This document shows, piece after piece, positions 53,687-62,642 of a stretch of 64,000 nucleotides of DNA (position 1 is its first letter; the number at the start of each line of letters is the position of its first letter). The notes under the pieces are model-generated. The model was not told the origin of the DNA. It ran no database searches and saw only the letters and a program-made list of their open reading frames with translations. The stretch comes from CALLPQ01 sp964392325. Lineage in GTDB: Bacteria; Pseudomonadota; Alphaproteobacteria; Caulobacterales; Parvularculaceae. Where the stretch lies: assembly GCA_964392325.1 (NCBI GenBank), contig CAYMPJ010000007.1, positions 1-64,000 of the forward strand, written 5' to 3'. The translations under genes and the position numbers were made by a program.

Positions 53687-54005
53687 TATAATGCTTTGGG
53701 TGTTTTCACTAACTCATCAGCATGGTGATAATTAAAGCGATTGCCGACCAAATAAATCGGCGCTAGTTGCATCAATCTTTAAATCTGCCGCTAGTAACCT
53801 TTTCCCCTTTTTAGTTGAAGCTTTTCAGCAATCACCCCGCAGATTGGCTGGAAGCCCCTGTTTTAAGGGTCGTTTTGACTTTTCGATAGAAAATAACGAT
53901 ACCCTGCAAAAACTATCGAAATCCGGGCTATTGAGATTATCCTCGCCGTGTTATGCAATCGTGAAAATCACGACAAAGCCATTGTCACAGTAAAATTAGA
54001 AAATT
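53687..54005. other. Intergenic region between hfq and hflX
   Basis: These 319 bases hold no gene that I can support. There is a GCCGA/TCGGC hairpin near 53737-53755 without a T-run, and a long 9-base inverted repeat at 53881-53921. A promoter for hflX is likely here but I cannot place it. Confidence 0.5.
53881..53921. promoter_or_regulatory. Inverted repeat TTTCGATAG-N23-CTATCGAAA upstream of hflX
   Basis: The two 9-base arms (53881-53889 and 53913-53921) are perfectly complementary with 23 bases between them. They lie 85-125 bases before the hflX start. The long spacer suggests a leader hairpin or two half sites for a looping regulator. Confidence 0.45.
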
Positions 54006-55424
54006 ATGCAAACCGCACTTGTTTATCACCCGGTCCTTCCCGCTTTCGCCAAAACTGATGAGAAAGCGGCTGGATCATCTGCCAATCATGGACAGATACG
54101 AAACCCGCAAAGCGCTCTGGAAGAGGCGGTCGGGTTAGCGGCAGCTATTGAGCTTGAAGTCGTTGAAAGTGCTGTGATAACGATCTCACGGCCAAAACCA
54201 GCAACCCTTTTCGGGACAGGTAAGCTGGACGAGATCAAGGGGCAGCTTTCAACCTATGACCATCGCCCGGATTTGCTGATCATTGATGGCTCCCTTACGC
54301 CGGTGCAACATAGAAATCTGGAGAAGGCGCTTGATATCAAAGTGCTTGATCGCACCGCATTGATATTGGAAATTTTTGGCGCAAGGGCCCAAACAAAAGA
54401 GGGGCGTCTGCAAGTCGAGCTTGCGCATTTAACCTATCAACGATCCCGCCTTGTGCGATCCTGGACCCACCTTGAGCGCCAGCGCGGGGGTGATGGTTTT
54501 CTCGGTGGGCCTGGTGAACGCCAAATTGAAAGCGACCGGCGCGTCCTTGCTGATAAGATCGTTCGGCTGCGTAAAAAACTTGAAGCGGTAAAGCGAACAC
54601 GCTCCCTTCAAAGGGCCAAACGCCAACGCGCGCCATATCCGGTTGTTGCTCTTGTGGGATATACCAATGCGGGAAAATCCACCCTGTTCAACTTGATGAC
54701 ACAGTCCAAAGTTCAGGCTCAGGATTTATTATTTGCGACACTCGACCCAACAATGCGTTCAATCATTTTGGCATCGGGGCAACAGGCAATTTTATCAGAT
54801 ACGGTTGGATTTATCTCGGACCTTCCCACTCAATTAGTGGCTTCATTTCGGGCAACACTCGAAGAGGTATTGGAGGCCGACATCATTATCCATGTCCGCG
54901 ATATTGCACACCCTGATAGTGAGGCGCAGCGCCAAGATGTCTTATCGGTATTGCAAGAGCTTGGCATTGATACAAGCATCCAGAATCCGGACTCCGGTGG
55001 GCGGCCTGTCATTGAAGCTTTAAACAAGATTGACCTTTTGGAAGATGATGAGCGCTTTACCATCCGCGCGGCGGCAAAATTATCTGTTGAGCCTTCGGTT
55101 AAAAATGCAACTGCACAAGACCCTGTTCAAGTCGCAATTTCTGCCGTCACAGGGGAGGGCGTTGCCGCGCTTTCAACAATAACAGATAGCTTTCTGACCG
55201 CCGAGCGGCAATCTCACCACTTTAAAATTCCCCTCGATCAAGGAGCTGCGCGAGCCTTTTTACATGCACGGGGCGAAGTGATGGAAGAGAATGTTATAGA
55301 AAACACATTGCTGATTGATGTGCGCTTGTCATCAAAAATTAAAGGACAATTCGAAACCCAGTTTGCGATTTTAGCCGAGGAGCGCGAAGACTGCGCCCCT
55401 CTTTCCCGCGTAAAGCACCATTAG
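54006..55424 (+). CDS. hflX: GTPase HflX
   Basis: HflX is a ribosome-associated GTPase that splits stalled 70S ribosomes under stress. The protein of 472 residues has the N-terminal HflX domain with LFGTGKLDEIK and VQHRNLEKAL, a helical linker with RLQVELAHLTYQRSRL and GGPGERQIESDRR, and then the GTPase domain. G1 is GYTNAGKST, G3 is DTVGF and G4 is NKIDLL. The position downstream of hfq matches most proteobacteria. Confidence 0.96.
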   Translation: MQTALVYHPVLPAFAKTDEKAAGSSANHGQIRNPQSALEEAVGLAAAIELEVVESAVITISRPKPATLFGTGKLDEIKGQLSTYDHRPDLLIIDGSLTPVQHRNLEKALDIKVLDRTALILEIFGARAQTKEGRLQVELAHLTYQRSRLVRSWTHLERQRGGDGFLGGPGERQIESDRRVLADKIVRLRKKLEAVKRTRSLQRAKRQRAPYPVVALVGYTNAGKSTLFNLMTQSKVQAQDLLFATLDPTMRSIILASGQQAILSDTVGFISDLPTQLVASFRATLEEVLEADIIIHVRDIAHPDSEAQRQDVLSVLQELGIDTSIQNPDSGGRPVIEALNKIDLLEDDERFTIRAAAKLSVEPSVKNATAQDPVQVAISAVTGEGVAALSTITDSFLTAERQSHHFKIPLDQGAARAFLHARGEVMEENVIENTLLIDVRLSSKIKGQFETQFAILAEEREDCAPLSRVKHH

Positions 55425-55500
55425 AGAATAGGCTTACTGAACATCTTTATGCTGATCAAATAGAAAAGTAATGAAGCTGGAATGAACGGAAATTTAAAGA

Positions 55501-56028
55501 TTATTTTTTTACCCGTTCAATAGCTTCCACGATTAGTTTTTGCGCAACGTCTTGATCCTTCCAGCCATCAAGCTTTACCCATTTGCCCGGTTCCAGATCT
55601 TTATAATGCTCAAAAAAGTGCGAAATCTGCTGCAAGGTTATTTCTGGCAAATCTGTATAGTTCTTGACCTTATCATAACGCTTGGTGAGGTGGTTTGAGG
55701 GGACCGCGATTATCTTTTCGTCCAACCCGGAATTATCCTCCATCAACATCACCCCAACCGGGCGCACATTGATTACGCAGCCCGGTATCAAGGGCCGTGT
55801 GTTGCAAACCAGAACATCAATCGGATCCCCATCATCGGAAAGGGTGTGCGGTACGAAGCCGTAATTTCCCGGATAAGACATGGGCGTATGGAGAAAACGG
55901 TCAACAATAAGGGTCCCGGCATCCTTATCCATTTCGTATTTAATGGGGTGCCCACCTACGGGCACTTCAATGATGACATTAACATCTACCGGCGGATTAT
56001 TGCCGATGGAAATTGCTTCAATACGCAT
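55501..56028 (-). CDS. ppa: Inorganic pyrophosphatase
   Basis: Ppa hydrolyses pyrophosphate and drives biosynthetic reactions. This is a family I enzyme of 175 residues. The metal ligands lie in DDGDPIDVLV, and YPGNYGFVPHTLSDDGDP is diagnostic (pieces YPGNYGFVPHTL and SDDGDPIDV). The C-terminal KWVKLDGWKD also fits. The start has AAAGG upstream. It is convergent with hflX. Confidence 0.97.
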   Translation of the reverse strand: MRIEAISIGNNPPVDVNVIIEVPVGGHPIKYEMDKDAGTLIVDRFLHTPMSYPGNYGFVPHTLSDDGDPIDVLVCNTRPLIPGCVINVRPVGVMLMEDNSGLDEKIIAVPSNHLTKRYDKVKNYTDLPEITLQQISHFFEHYKDLEPGKWVKLDGWKDQDVAQKLIVEAIERVKK

Positions 56029-56238
56029 GAGTATAAACCTTTACCATTATTCTTCGTTTACGCATTTCTGGTGCCAATTTGGTTTGGCGGTTTGGCTTTT
56101 AAAAATGCGATCAATATAATTAACCCGATAACATTATCGAGCCCGCGTATTCAGCAACAGTTTGCTCGGATGTAAACAGGGCAAATGCAGATTATAGAAA
56201 AATTTGCCAAGATATTTTATGAAAACTGTGAACCTGTT

Positions 56239-58083
56239 TTATTGGTCTTGGTATATTATTTTTCCATCGACCCACGTCATAACCGTTTTTGTGTTCAATA
56301 TATCTTTTGGTTCAATGGTCATAATATCATCTGAAAAAACCGTAAAATCAGCTTTTTTTCCAGCTTGGATTGTACCCAGATTTTTTTCCTGAAACGAAGC
56401 ATAAGCCGGCCAAGCGGTGAACATTTTCAAGGCTTCCTGACGGGATACAATTTCTTGCGGATACCAATTCTCTCCTTGAAATCCTTTTAGATCTTTTCTT
56501 GCGATGGCTGCATAAAACTCAATGCGCGGATCACCGCGTTCAACAGGGGCATCAGACCCACCGGCAATGATAACCCCTGCATCGATCATGGATCGCCAAG
56601 CATAAGCGCCTTCCATACGTTCGGGGCCGAGGCGATCAGGGGCAAAAAACAAATCACCGATCGCATGGGAGGGTTGCATCGAGGCGATGACAGCATTTTT
56701 TTGAAACCGCATAATGTCGACAGGTCTTACGATTTGCGCATGTTCAATACGAAACCGCACATCACCAACTGGCTGGTCAGCGCTTTTTGTTACTTCTTCA
56801 TACCAATCCAGAACCAGAGCATTACCCCGATCTCCAATTGCATGAGTGTTAACCTGAATGCCTGCTTTCAAGGCACTGGCCATATAATTTTTAGCCTCTT
56901 GCGCCGTCATCAGTAAAAGGCCACTTGTGCTTGCTTGATCCTCATAAGGAGCAAATAGTGCTGCCCCACGAGAACCGAGCGCACCGTCAGCATACAGCTT
57001 AACGGCTCTCGTTATAATGCGCCCGCTTTCATCTTGACGCGGACCATTTGCGGCAAGGGCCTCGAAGCCTTCCGGTTCAATACTATTGTAAACGCGAATA
57101 GGAAGATGATTTACCCCCGAAGGGTCGAGAGAACCGGCAAGCGTTTCCATCATACTTATATCGTCAGGGGCAACGGACATGTTATGTGTGCCGGTCCAAC
57201 CATAAGCGGCATAAATTTTTGCCCCCACTTCATAAGCTTGTCGTTTGCGTTCAGGGGAGGGGCTATCGAGCAAACCGGCGACGAGGTCTTGGGCCGCATC
57301 CACTAAAATTCCCGTGGGTTCGCCTTGCGCATCTTTTTCAATACGCCCACCAGCCGGATCACTTGTCTCTGAATTGATATTGGCGCGTTTTAAAGCGAGC
57401 GAATTGACCAGCATGGCATGGCCATCTGCGCGCTCAAGGATTACCGGATTGTCGGGGGAGAACGGGTCCAAATCTGCGCGATTTGGAACACGGTTTTCCG
57501 GCCAGTTTGTTTCAATCCATCCCCGACCATAAAGGCTCTCGCCGGGGGCTAACCCATCCATTGCCGATTGTACCTTTGCAGCCATAGCCGCAAGGGATGG
57601 ACTACCCTCCAGATTGAGGGTTAGTTCTCGCATACCAATCGCGCGCAAATGGGCATGAGCATCCGTAAAACCGGGATACATCGCAGCCCCGGATAAATCG
57701 ATCAAGCGGGTAGTCGGAGTTGCTAATTCTAAAATTTCGTCCTTGGAGCCCGTCGCCAGAATGCGCGACCCGCGAATCGCGACCGCCTCAACTCTGGGTT
57801 GTTCATCAATTGCGGTATATATCGCTCCGCCAAATATAATGATGTCAGCAGTTTCTATGGCTAATTTTTCAGGAATGACCGCCGAGGTCGATAGGCCCTC
57901 ACTTTCAGAAGCTGATAGAGGTGCTTGCTCCCGGCCGCACGACAAGATGAGCAAGGCGGACAAGATAAAGCCTAATGAAAACAATTGTTTACTCCAAAAT
58001 CTTATCGGTTGCCTGATTTGCTCACAGTCATTGAAAGAGCGGCAAAGGAAAAAACGAACAAAATTGGGTATAAAAACTGACAT
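56239..58083 (-). CDS. Amidohydrolase (YtcJ-like), predicted lipoprotein
   Basis: This is a metal-dependent amidohydrolase of 614 residues. The HxH metal motif lies in GFTDAHAHLR (near residue 145), and further ligands are likely in NTHAIGDRGN, RIEHAQI and GGSDAPVE. It resembles the YtcJ group, whose substrates are mostly unknown. A hydrophobic segment ending in LILSCG gives a likely lipidated cysteine at residue 49, so it would sit in the outer or inner membrane facing the periplasm. The N-terminal 34 residues before the hydrophobic core are unusually long; the true start may be downstream, but AGGAAG precedes the ATG at 58083. Confidence 0.88.
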   Translation of the reverse strand: MSVFIPNFVRFFLCRSFNDCEQIRQPIRFWSKQLFSLGFILSALLILSCGREQAPLSASESEGLSTSAVIPEKLAIETADIIIFGGAIYTAIDEQPRVEAVAIRGSRILATGSKDEILELATPTTRLIDLSGAAMYPGFTDAHAHLRAIGMRELTLNLEGSPSLAAMAAKVQSAMDGLAPGESLYGRGWIETNWPENRVPNRADLDPFSPDNPVILERADGHAMLVNSLALKRANINSETSDPAGGRIEKDAQGEPTGILVDAAQDLVAGLLDSPSPERKRQAYEVGAKIYAAYGWTGTHNMSVAPDDISMMETLAGSLDPSGVNHLPIRVYNSIEPEGFEALAANGPRQDESGRIITRAVKLYADGALGSRGAALFAPYEDQASTSGLLLMTAQEAKNYMASALKAGIQVNTHAIGDRGNALVLDWYEEVTKSADQPVGDVRFRIEHAQIVRPVDIMRFQKNAVIASMQPSHAIGDLFFAPDRLGPERMEGAYAWRSMIDAGVIIAGGSDAPVERGDPRIEFYAAIARKDLKGFQGENWYPQEIVSRQEALKMFTAWPAYASFQEKNLGTIQAGKKADFTVFSDDIMTIEPKDILNTKTVMTWVDGKIIYQDQ

Positions 58084-58361
58084 TGAAATGATCTTCCTGA
58101 TTAAACGGCCTATGGTTAATGGTTAATGGCCACTGGGCGGGGTATTTTCTTAACAAATATAGCTGCTCCCTGCCAGACTTTCATGATTGGCCATACAAAG
58201 AGGCCTTAATGACTGGTATGGGACACTGAATAACGACTTCTGATCTGGAAACTTTCATGTGTAACTCGGAAAAAAGCTAGATAATTGCATCATGCGAGCA
58301 GTTTTTTCGTCACAAACTATTGCATGACAGCTGCGAAAGCGCTATTTCCCGCATCCCATGT

Positions 58362-58435
58362 TGGGGCGTCGCCAAGTGGTAAGGCATCGGTTTTTGGTAT
58401 CGACATCCCAGGTTCGAATCCTGGCGCCCCAGCCA
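58362..58435 (+). tRNA. tRNA-Gln (anticodon TTG), CCA encoded
   Basis: The acceptor stem pairs TGGGGCG with CGCCCCA, followed by G and an encoded CCA. The D arm, the anticodon arm (TCGGT, loop TTTTGGT, ATCGA) and the T arm (CCAGG-TTCGAAT-CCTGG) fold normally. The loop gives anticodon TTG, decoding CAA and CAG. It stands alone 278 bases upstream of the amidohydrolase start. Confidence 0.95.
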
Positions 58436-58764
58436 AGTTTTTATAAAGTTTAAATGACTTGAAGCAGCTCTTTCCAAGAGATTGCTATTTGCAGAACAAA
58501 CAAATCGAAATGAACGATGCCAGATGATTCTAATTGCTAAATTAAGAAACTTTTTCGGCCCAATTTTAGTTAATTTTTGAGCATTTCCACTAAATTTCGC
58601 CTCTCTGGACATTTTTTTTTACCCACTAAACCGGATAGTTTTCGCTGCTATGCAACATTTAAAATACCCACACTGTAGCAAGGGTTTGGATCACTTTTAC
58701 ATGTTGAATCCAAACTATGGTCTTGGTTAAAACCGATATCCAGCCTTGTATTCACGTGAAATTG

Positions 58765-58793
58765 TTAGATATTGTACTTGCATACGTTATAAT
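58765..58793 (+). promoter_or_regulatory. Candidate sigma-70 promoter of the small RNA, with overlapping palindrome
   Basis: A perfect TATAAT lies at 58788-58793, 17 bases after a weak -35 box TTAGAT (58765-58770). The bases 58783-58801 form a perfect inverted repeat with 7-base arms, TACGTTA and TAACGTA around TAATT, centred on the -10 box. A regulator bound there would block RNA polymerase. Transcription would start near 58800. Confidence 0.5.
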
Positions 58794-58799
58794 TTAACG

Positions 58800-58903
58800 T
58801 AATGATTGAAAATATCGTGGAGCTGAAACTCCATGTGATTGGTTTTAAGGGGTATAACAAGGGTAATTATCTGTCTCCTGAATTATTTTTGGAGATTTTT
58901 TTT
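58800..58903 (+). ncRNA. Candidate small RNA of about 104 nt
   Basis: It lies between the promoter above and a terminator at 58874-58903 (TCTCC, mispaired inner stem, GGAGA, eight T). A 7-base-pair hairpin with loop CTGAAA lies at 58816-58835. Between the two is a single-stranded AAGGGG stretch that could pair with ribosome-binding sites. I do not recognise the RNA family. An open frame of 39 codons starts at 58802 but has no ribosome-binding site and runs through the terminator, so I favour RNA. Hfq is encoded in this window, so such RNAs can work here. Confidence 0.45.
58874..58903 (+). terminator. Rho-independent terminator candidate
   Basis: Arms TCTCC (58874-58878) and GGAGA (58891-58895) pair, and inside them GAA and TTT can pair around a TTAT loop after one mismatch. 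A run of eight T follows at 58896-58903. Confidence 0.55.
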
Positions 58904-59281
58904 GCTAAATATCCCCCTTAAGTATTGATGAAATTTAAGTCACCTGTTGCGTCATATTTTATGATCTTGAGGTGATTTTGCCCGGGTAACGGGTTTTTGT
59001 CATAAGCGGTTACATGTATGTTTCTACAGCTTTGCGAAATTGATGGTTTAGATGATTGTTATGGTCATTTGTGCCAAAGTGAAGGTGATAAGGATAAAAT
59101 TTCAATCGGGAAATTAGGTTCTCGAAAATTGTTTAAATAAAGTCGAAGTCGAAAGAATAGCAAAGAGATTGTCGAACATGTCGGTCTGTCCATTTAATCC
59201 TCGAAACGGGGTTATGCTGGGCAAGGTGGCCGGTGGTGACAGAACAAACCGGTAGGTTAGACAAATTCAGGTGAGGCAAGA

Positions 59282-60055
59282 ATGAAAAGAGTATCGATCT
59301 TTGGATCAATCTTAGCGATATCAATCGCGATGAATGTATCAGCAAATGCACAGTTTTCAGCAGCTCTAGATACCGCAAAACGGACTGCTGATGACGCAAA
59401 AAAATCTCAACAGGTTATTGACCAGCGGGCGGATCAAACAGCTGAACTGCTAAATCAGTTCAAAGCTGACCAGCGCCAGTTAGATGCATCGTTGCGTTAT
59501 AATAATTCTCTAAAACGCACTATCGAAGGTCAGGAGCGTGAAATTGGACGCTTGACCGATGATATTGCGAACGTTGCCGGCCTACAGCAAGCTGTTGAGC
59601 CCTTAATGATTGATATGGTCGCAGCATTCGAAAAATTCGTTGATGCTGATATTCCTTTCAATCTTGAAGGACCAAACGGAAGATTGGCGCGTGTTAACAG
59701 AGTGCGTCAGGATATTGATAATCCCAATACCTCCGCAGCTCAAAAATATCGCAGCATCGTTGAAGCCTATTCTCTCGAAAACGAATTTGGCCGCACGGTT
59801 AACCACTACACCGGTACTATCGATGTTGACGGTACTGAAACCAGCGGTGAATTTTTGCAGGTAGGCCGTGTTGAGCTCATTTTCAAAACTGAAAATGACC
59901 AGGTTCTCAAAGCATGGGATAATGAAGCCAAAGCTTGGTCTGATTTACCCCTAAGCTATGTACCCGATGTGAAAATAGCGATGCGCATGGCTAAAGGCCA
60001 AATGGCGCCGAATCTTTTCGCATTACCCATCAGACGCGCCTCATCGGCACAATAG
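59282..60055 (+). CDS. DUF3450 family periplasmic protein
   Basis: The protein of 257 residues has a signal peptide (likely cleaved after SANAQ near residue 24), a coiled-coil to about 110 and then a compact domain with FNLEGPNGRLARVNR, RSIVEAYSLENEFGRTV and VGRVELIF. This matches the DUF3450 family that sits at the head of TonB2/TtpC-type operons, as in Vibrio. The role is probably to help the ExbB-ExbD-TonB complex in the periplasm. GAGG precedes the ATG. The next gene begins 26 bases later. Confidence 0.9.
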   Translation: MKRVSIFGSILAISIAMNVSANAQFSAALDTAKRTADDAKKSQQVIDQRADQTAELLNQFKADQRQLDASLRYNNSLKRTIEGQEREIGRLTDDIANVAGLQQAVEPLMIDMVAAFEKFVDADIPFNLEGPNGRLARVNRVRQDIDNPNTSAAQKYRSIVEAYSLENEFGRTVNHYTGTIDVDGTETSGEFLQVGRVELIFKTENDQVLKAWDNEAKAWSDLPLSYVPDVKIAMRMAKGQMAPNLFALPIRRASSAQ

Positions 60056-60081
60056 TAATTGAATAGCAAGGAACAAAAGTC

Positions 60082-61470
60082 ATGAAATTATTGAAACTTG
60101 CAGGTCTCTCGGTTTGTGCTGGGATTGCAGCTATAAGTGCAGATGTAGCAACGAGCAGTTTTACCTCGCCCGCTACAGCACAAGTTAACCTCCAAAGCGT
60201 CCTTGATGCGGTGCGGGTTGAACGTAGAAAATCAGCTGAAGAAAACAAACGCAGAGAAGCTGAATTTTTAGCAAAAAGAAATGAACAGCGCGCTGAGCTT
60301 TCCCGGGTTAAAGCCCGCAAAGATGCAGCAAAAGCTGAGACACTCCGCCTTGAAGGCGTACGTGATGGAAACCGGGCGACAATCGCTGATCTTTCCACCA
60401 AGCTTGACGAAGCGAACGGCGAATTCCGAGATCTTTTCGGTGCAGCCCGTTCTGCAGCTAATGATCTCAATAATACAATCGAAACATCATTGATTAGTGC
60501 TCAATTTCCCGGGCGCGGTGATGCTCTCTTGAAGACAGCGCAAAGTGAAAAATTGCCTGCCATTGAAGAGCTAGAATATCTCTGGGATACCTACATGCTG
60601 GAGATGGTTGAGCAAGGCAAAGTTGCTACTTTCGATGCGCCTATCCTCGACGAAAAAGGTAACCCAAGTAGTGCAACTGTTACCCGGATCGGTCCTTTTG
60701 TGGCATTTTCCAATGGCGAATTCCTCGTTTACGAGAAAAATGACCAAGGTAGCGTTAGCCTTAAAAAGCTAACCCGTCAGCCAACCGGTAACCGTAGAGG
60801 TCTGGCGTCTAATGTCGAGAATTCATCCGGTGGCAATCATGTCCGCGGTATCGTTGACCCGTCTCTTGGTGCTCTCCTTGCTCTTACAGTTGAAGAACCA
60901 ACATTGAAGGAACGCCTCGATCAAGGTGGACCAGTTGGATACACAATTGTTGCTATGACAGTTCTTGGTGTTGTTTTCGGTCTCTTCAGACTTATCATGC
61001 TGACACTGACCAATGGTGCGGTACGTGCGCAAGCAAGATCCAAGAAAATCTCTAAATCCAACCCGCTTGGCCGTGTAATGATGGCATACGAAGCAACTGA
61101 CAAAGCTGATACAGATACAGTTGCCCTCCGGTTGGATGATGCGGTTCTGAAAGAGATACCTAAACTCGAAGGTGGCCTCAACTTTATCAAGGTGCTTGCC
61201 GCTGTGGCGCCGCTCCTTGGTCTATTGGGTACTGTTATCGGGATGATCCAGACATTCCAGGCGATTACATTGTTTGGTACTGGTGATCCGCAAATCATGG
61301 CGGGCGGTATTTCTGCTGCGCTTGTTACAACAGTGCTTGGTCTGATCGGTGCGATCCCGCTCCTCTTCATCCATGCATTTGCAAGTGGTGCTGCCAAAGG
61401 GGTTACTCAAACCCTTGAAGAAAAAGCTGCCGGCATAATTGCAGGGCATGCTGAAGGACACCGTGGTTAA
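60082..61470 (+). CDS. Long ExbB/TolQ-family protein with periplasmic domain (TtpC-like)
   Basis: The protein of 462 residues starts with a signal peptide, followed by a charged coiled-coil at about 45-130 and a periplasmic domain with EYLWDTYMLEMVEQGKV. The ExbB/TolQ proton-channel domain follows from about 280. The helix pair FIKVLAAVAPLLGLLGTVIGM and GISAALVTTVLGLIGAIPLL carries the family signatures (first piece: VAPLLGLLGTVIGM). It resembles TtpC of the Vibrio TonB2 system. RBS AAGGAA is present. Confidence 0.92.
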   Translation: MKLLKLAGLSVCAGIAAISADVATSSFTSPATAQVNLQSVLDAVRVERRKSAEENKRREAEFLAKRNEQRAELSRVKARKDAAKAETLRLEGVRDGNRATIADLSTKLDEANGEFRDLFGAARSAANDLNNTIETSLISAQFPGRGDALLKTAQSEKLPAIEELEYLWDTYMLEMVEQGKVATFDAPILDEKGNPSSATVTRIGPFVAFSNGEFLVYEKNDQGSVSLKKLTRQPTGNRRGLASNVENSSGGNHVRGIVDPSLGALLALTVEEPTLKERLDQGGPVGYTIVAMTVLGVVFGLFRLIMLTLTNGAVRAQARSKKISKSNPLGRVMMAYEATDKADTDTVALRLDDAVLKEIPKLEGGLNFIKVLAAVAPLLGLLGTVIGMIQTFQAITLFGTGDPQIMAGGISAALVTTVLGLIGAIPLLFIHAFASGAAKGVTQTLEEKAAGIIAGHAEGHRG

Positions 61471-61501
61471 TTGGTAGCTAGACAAAGAAGGATTTTTCCC
61501 A

Positions 61502-62035
61502 ATGCTGGCTTATCTTAACCCTCAATTCGCCTATGAATCGCTTCTTGCGTTTCTAGCAGCTGGTGGCCCCGTTCTTGTCATCATCATGGGCGTAACTTTT
61601 ACGATGTGGGCGTTTATTATTGAACGCCTCATCTTCTGGACAACTGCAAAAGATAGCGTCCAGAAGCGTGCACAACGGGCATGGCAATCACGTGAAGATA
61701 CAAGCTCCTGGTATGCGCTTGCTATCCGAAATAAACTGATTGCCGATGCTCATAATGACTTTGATCGCTTTAACTGGTTTATCAAGGTGCTCGTTGCGGT
61801 TACCCCGCTATTGGGTCTCCTTGGAACAGTGACCGGGATGGTCGAGGTTTTTAATGTCATGGCCGCAACAGGAACGTCGAATGCCAGGTTGATGGCAGGC
61901 GGGATTTCCAAAGCGACAATCCCGACAATGGCTGGGCTCGTCGCATCTCTCTCCGGTTTGATTTTCATCAATAGTTTCGAGGCTAACGTAAAGAAGGCCG
62001 AAGCGAAATTATCTGAAATGCTGAGGATTGGGTAA
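61502..62035 (+). CDS. exbB: ExbB-like proton channel subunit
   Basis: The protein of 177 residues is a short ExbB with three helices. VAVTPLLGLLGTVTGMVEVF and GISKATIPTMAGLVASL are the conserved channel helices; threonines facing the pore are present. With ExbD it forms a proton-driven motor for TonB. The stop overlaps neither neighbour; the first exbD gene starts five bases on. Confidence 0.95.
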   Translation: MLAYLNPQFAYESLLAFLAAGGPVLVIIMGVTFTMWAFIIERLIFWTTAKDSVQKRAQRAWQSREDTSSWYALAIRNKLIADAHNDFDRFNWFIKVLVAVTPLLGLLGTVTGMVEVFNVMAATGTSNARLMAGGISKATIPTMAGLVASLSGLIFINSFEANVKKAEAKLSEMLRIG

Positions 62036-62039
62036 CATT

Positions 62040-62453
62040 ATGAGAAAACGCAGAAGTGCAAATGAGGCCGGTGACGTTAATGTAACGCCGTTACTCGATG
62101 TTGTTTTCATTATGTTGATCTTCTTCATTGTGACCGCAACGTTTTTGAGAGAGCAGGGGATTGATGTTTCTACTCCTGATAACTCACCCCCGGATAATGC
62201 TACAAAGCCCCCGCCATCTATGATTCTTTCAGTACTGGAAAACGGGTTTGTTCAGGTTAATAGTGGACGCACGATCGATCCTCTTTCAGTAAAGAATTCG
62301 GTGTCAGAATTTCTGGCAGCTAATCCAAAAGGCGTTGTTCTTGTGAGCGCAGCTCCTACGTCTGAATCCGGGGTTACTGTTGTTGTAATGGATCAGGCTA
62401 GACAAGCCGGGGCGAAGGGAAGACTATCTCTAACCCTGCAGGCAGAACAGTGA
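62040..62453 (+). CDS. exbD: ExbD-like protein, first copy
   Basis: The protein of 137 residues has one N-terminal helix with the essential aspartate in VTPLLDVVFIMLIFFIV (near residue 22) and a periplasmic ExbD domain. The ATG at 62040 is chosen over an upstream TTG. It is followed by a 189-base gap before a second ExbD gene. Confidence 0.94.
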   Translation: MRKRRSANEAGDVNVTPLLDVVFIMLIFFIVTATFLREQGIDVSTPDNSPPDNATKPPPSMILSVLENGFVQVNSGRTIDPLSVKNSVSEFLAANPKGVVLVSAAPTSESGVTVVVMDQARQAGAKGRLSLTLQAEQ

Positions 62454-62506
62454 TATCGGCTTTTCAGTGAATAGTGTGTGATAGGTTCAAAACAGAAAAG
62501 TAGTGA

Positions 62507-62526
62507 ATTAAAAATCCGTTTTTAAT
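62507..62526 (+). repeat. Hairpin between the two exbD genes
   Basis: Perfect 8-base arms ATTAAAAA and TTTTTAAT flank a TCCG loop. T-rich sequence follows about ten bases on. It could reduce transcription of, or process the RNA ahead of, the second exbD and tonB. Confidence 0.45.
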
Positions 62527-62642
62527 CAAGATTTTTTATTACTACATCGAGCCAGAATACAAAGTGGTACTGAAAAACATTCAAGGACTTTTGCTCTTAG
62601 GGGCAATTGAATAGAAGAAAAGAAATAGTGGACGGATAAGAT

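Larger units (their letters stand above)
58436..59281. other. Long intergenic region upstream of the TonB operon
   Basis: This stretch of 846 bases is AT-rich and holds no convincing protein gene. It contains a candidate small RNA (58800-58903) with promoter and terminator, described separately. A weaker terminator-like hairpin lies at 58981-58998 (CCCG-GGTAA-CGGG followed by five T). The promoter of the operon starting at 59282 should be in the last 200 bases, but I cannot place it. Confidence 0.5.

Noticed and set aside
58310..58612. Minus-strand frame across tRNA-Gln
   Set aside because: It is antisense to a well-folded tRNA; the peptide segment WLGRQDSNLGCRYQKP is the common false translation of tRNA genes.
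58802..58921. 39-codon frame inside the candidate small RNA
   Set aside because: It has no ribosome-binding site, would be leaderless, and runs through the terminator; its length is expected by chance.
58981..58998. Second terminator-like hairpin upstream of the TonB operon
   Set aside because: The stem has only four pairs with five T; too weak to call as a feature by itself.
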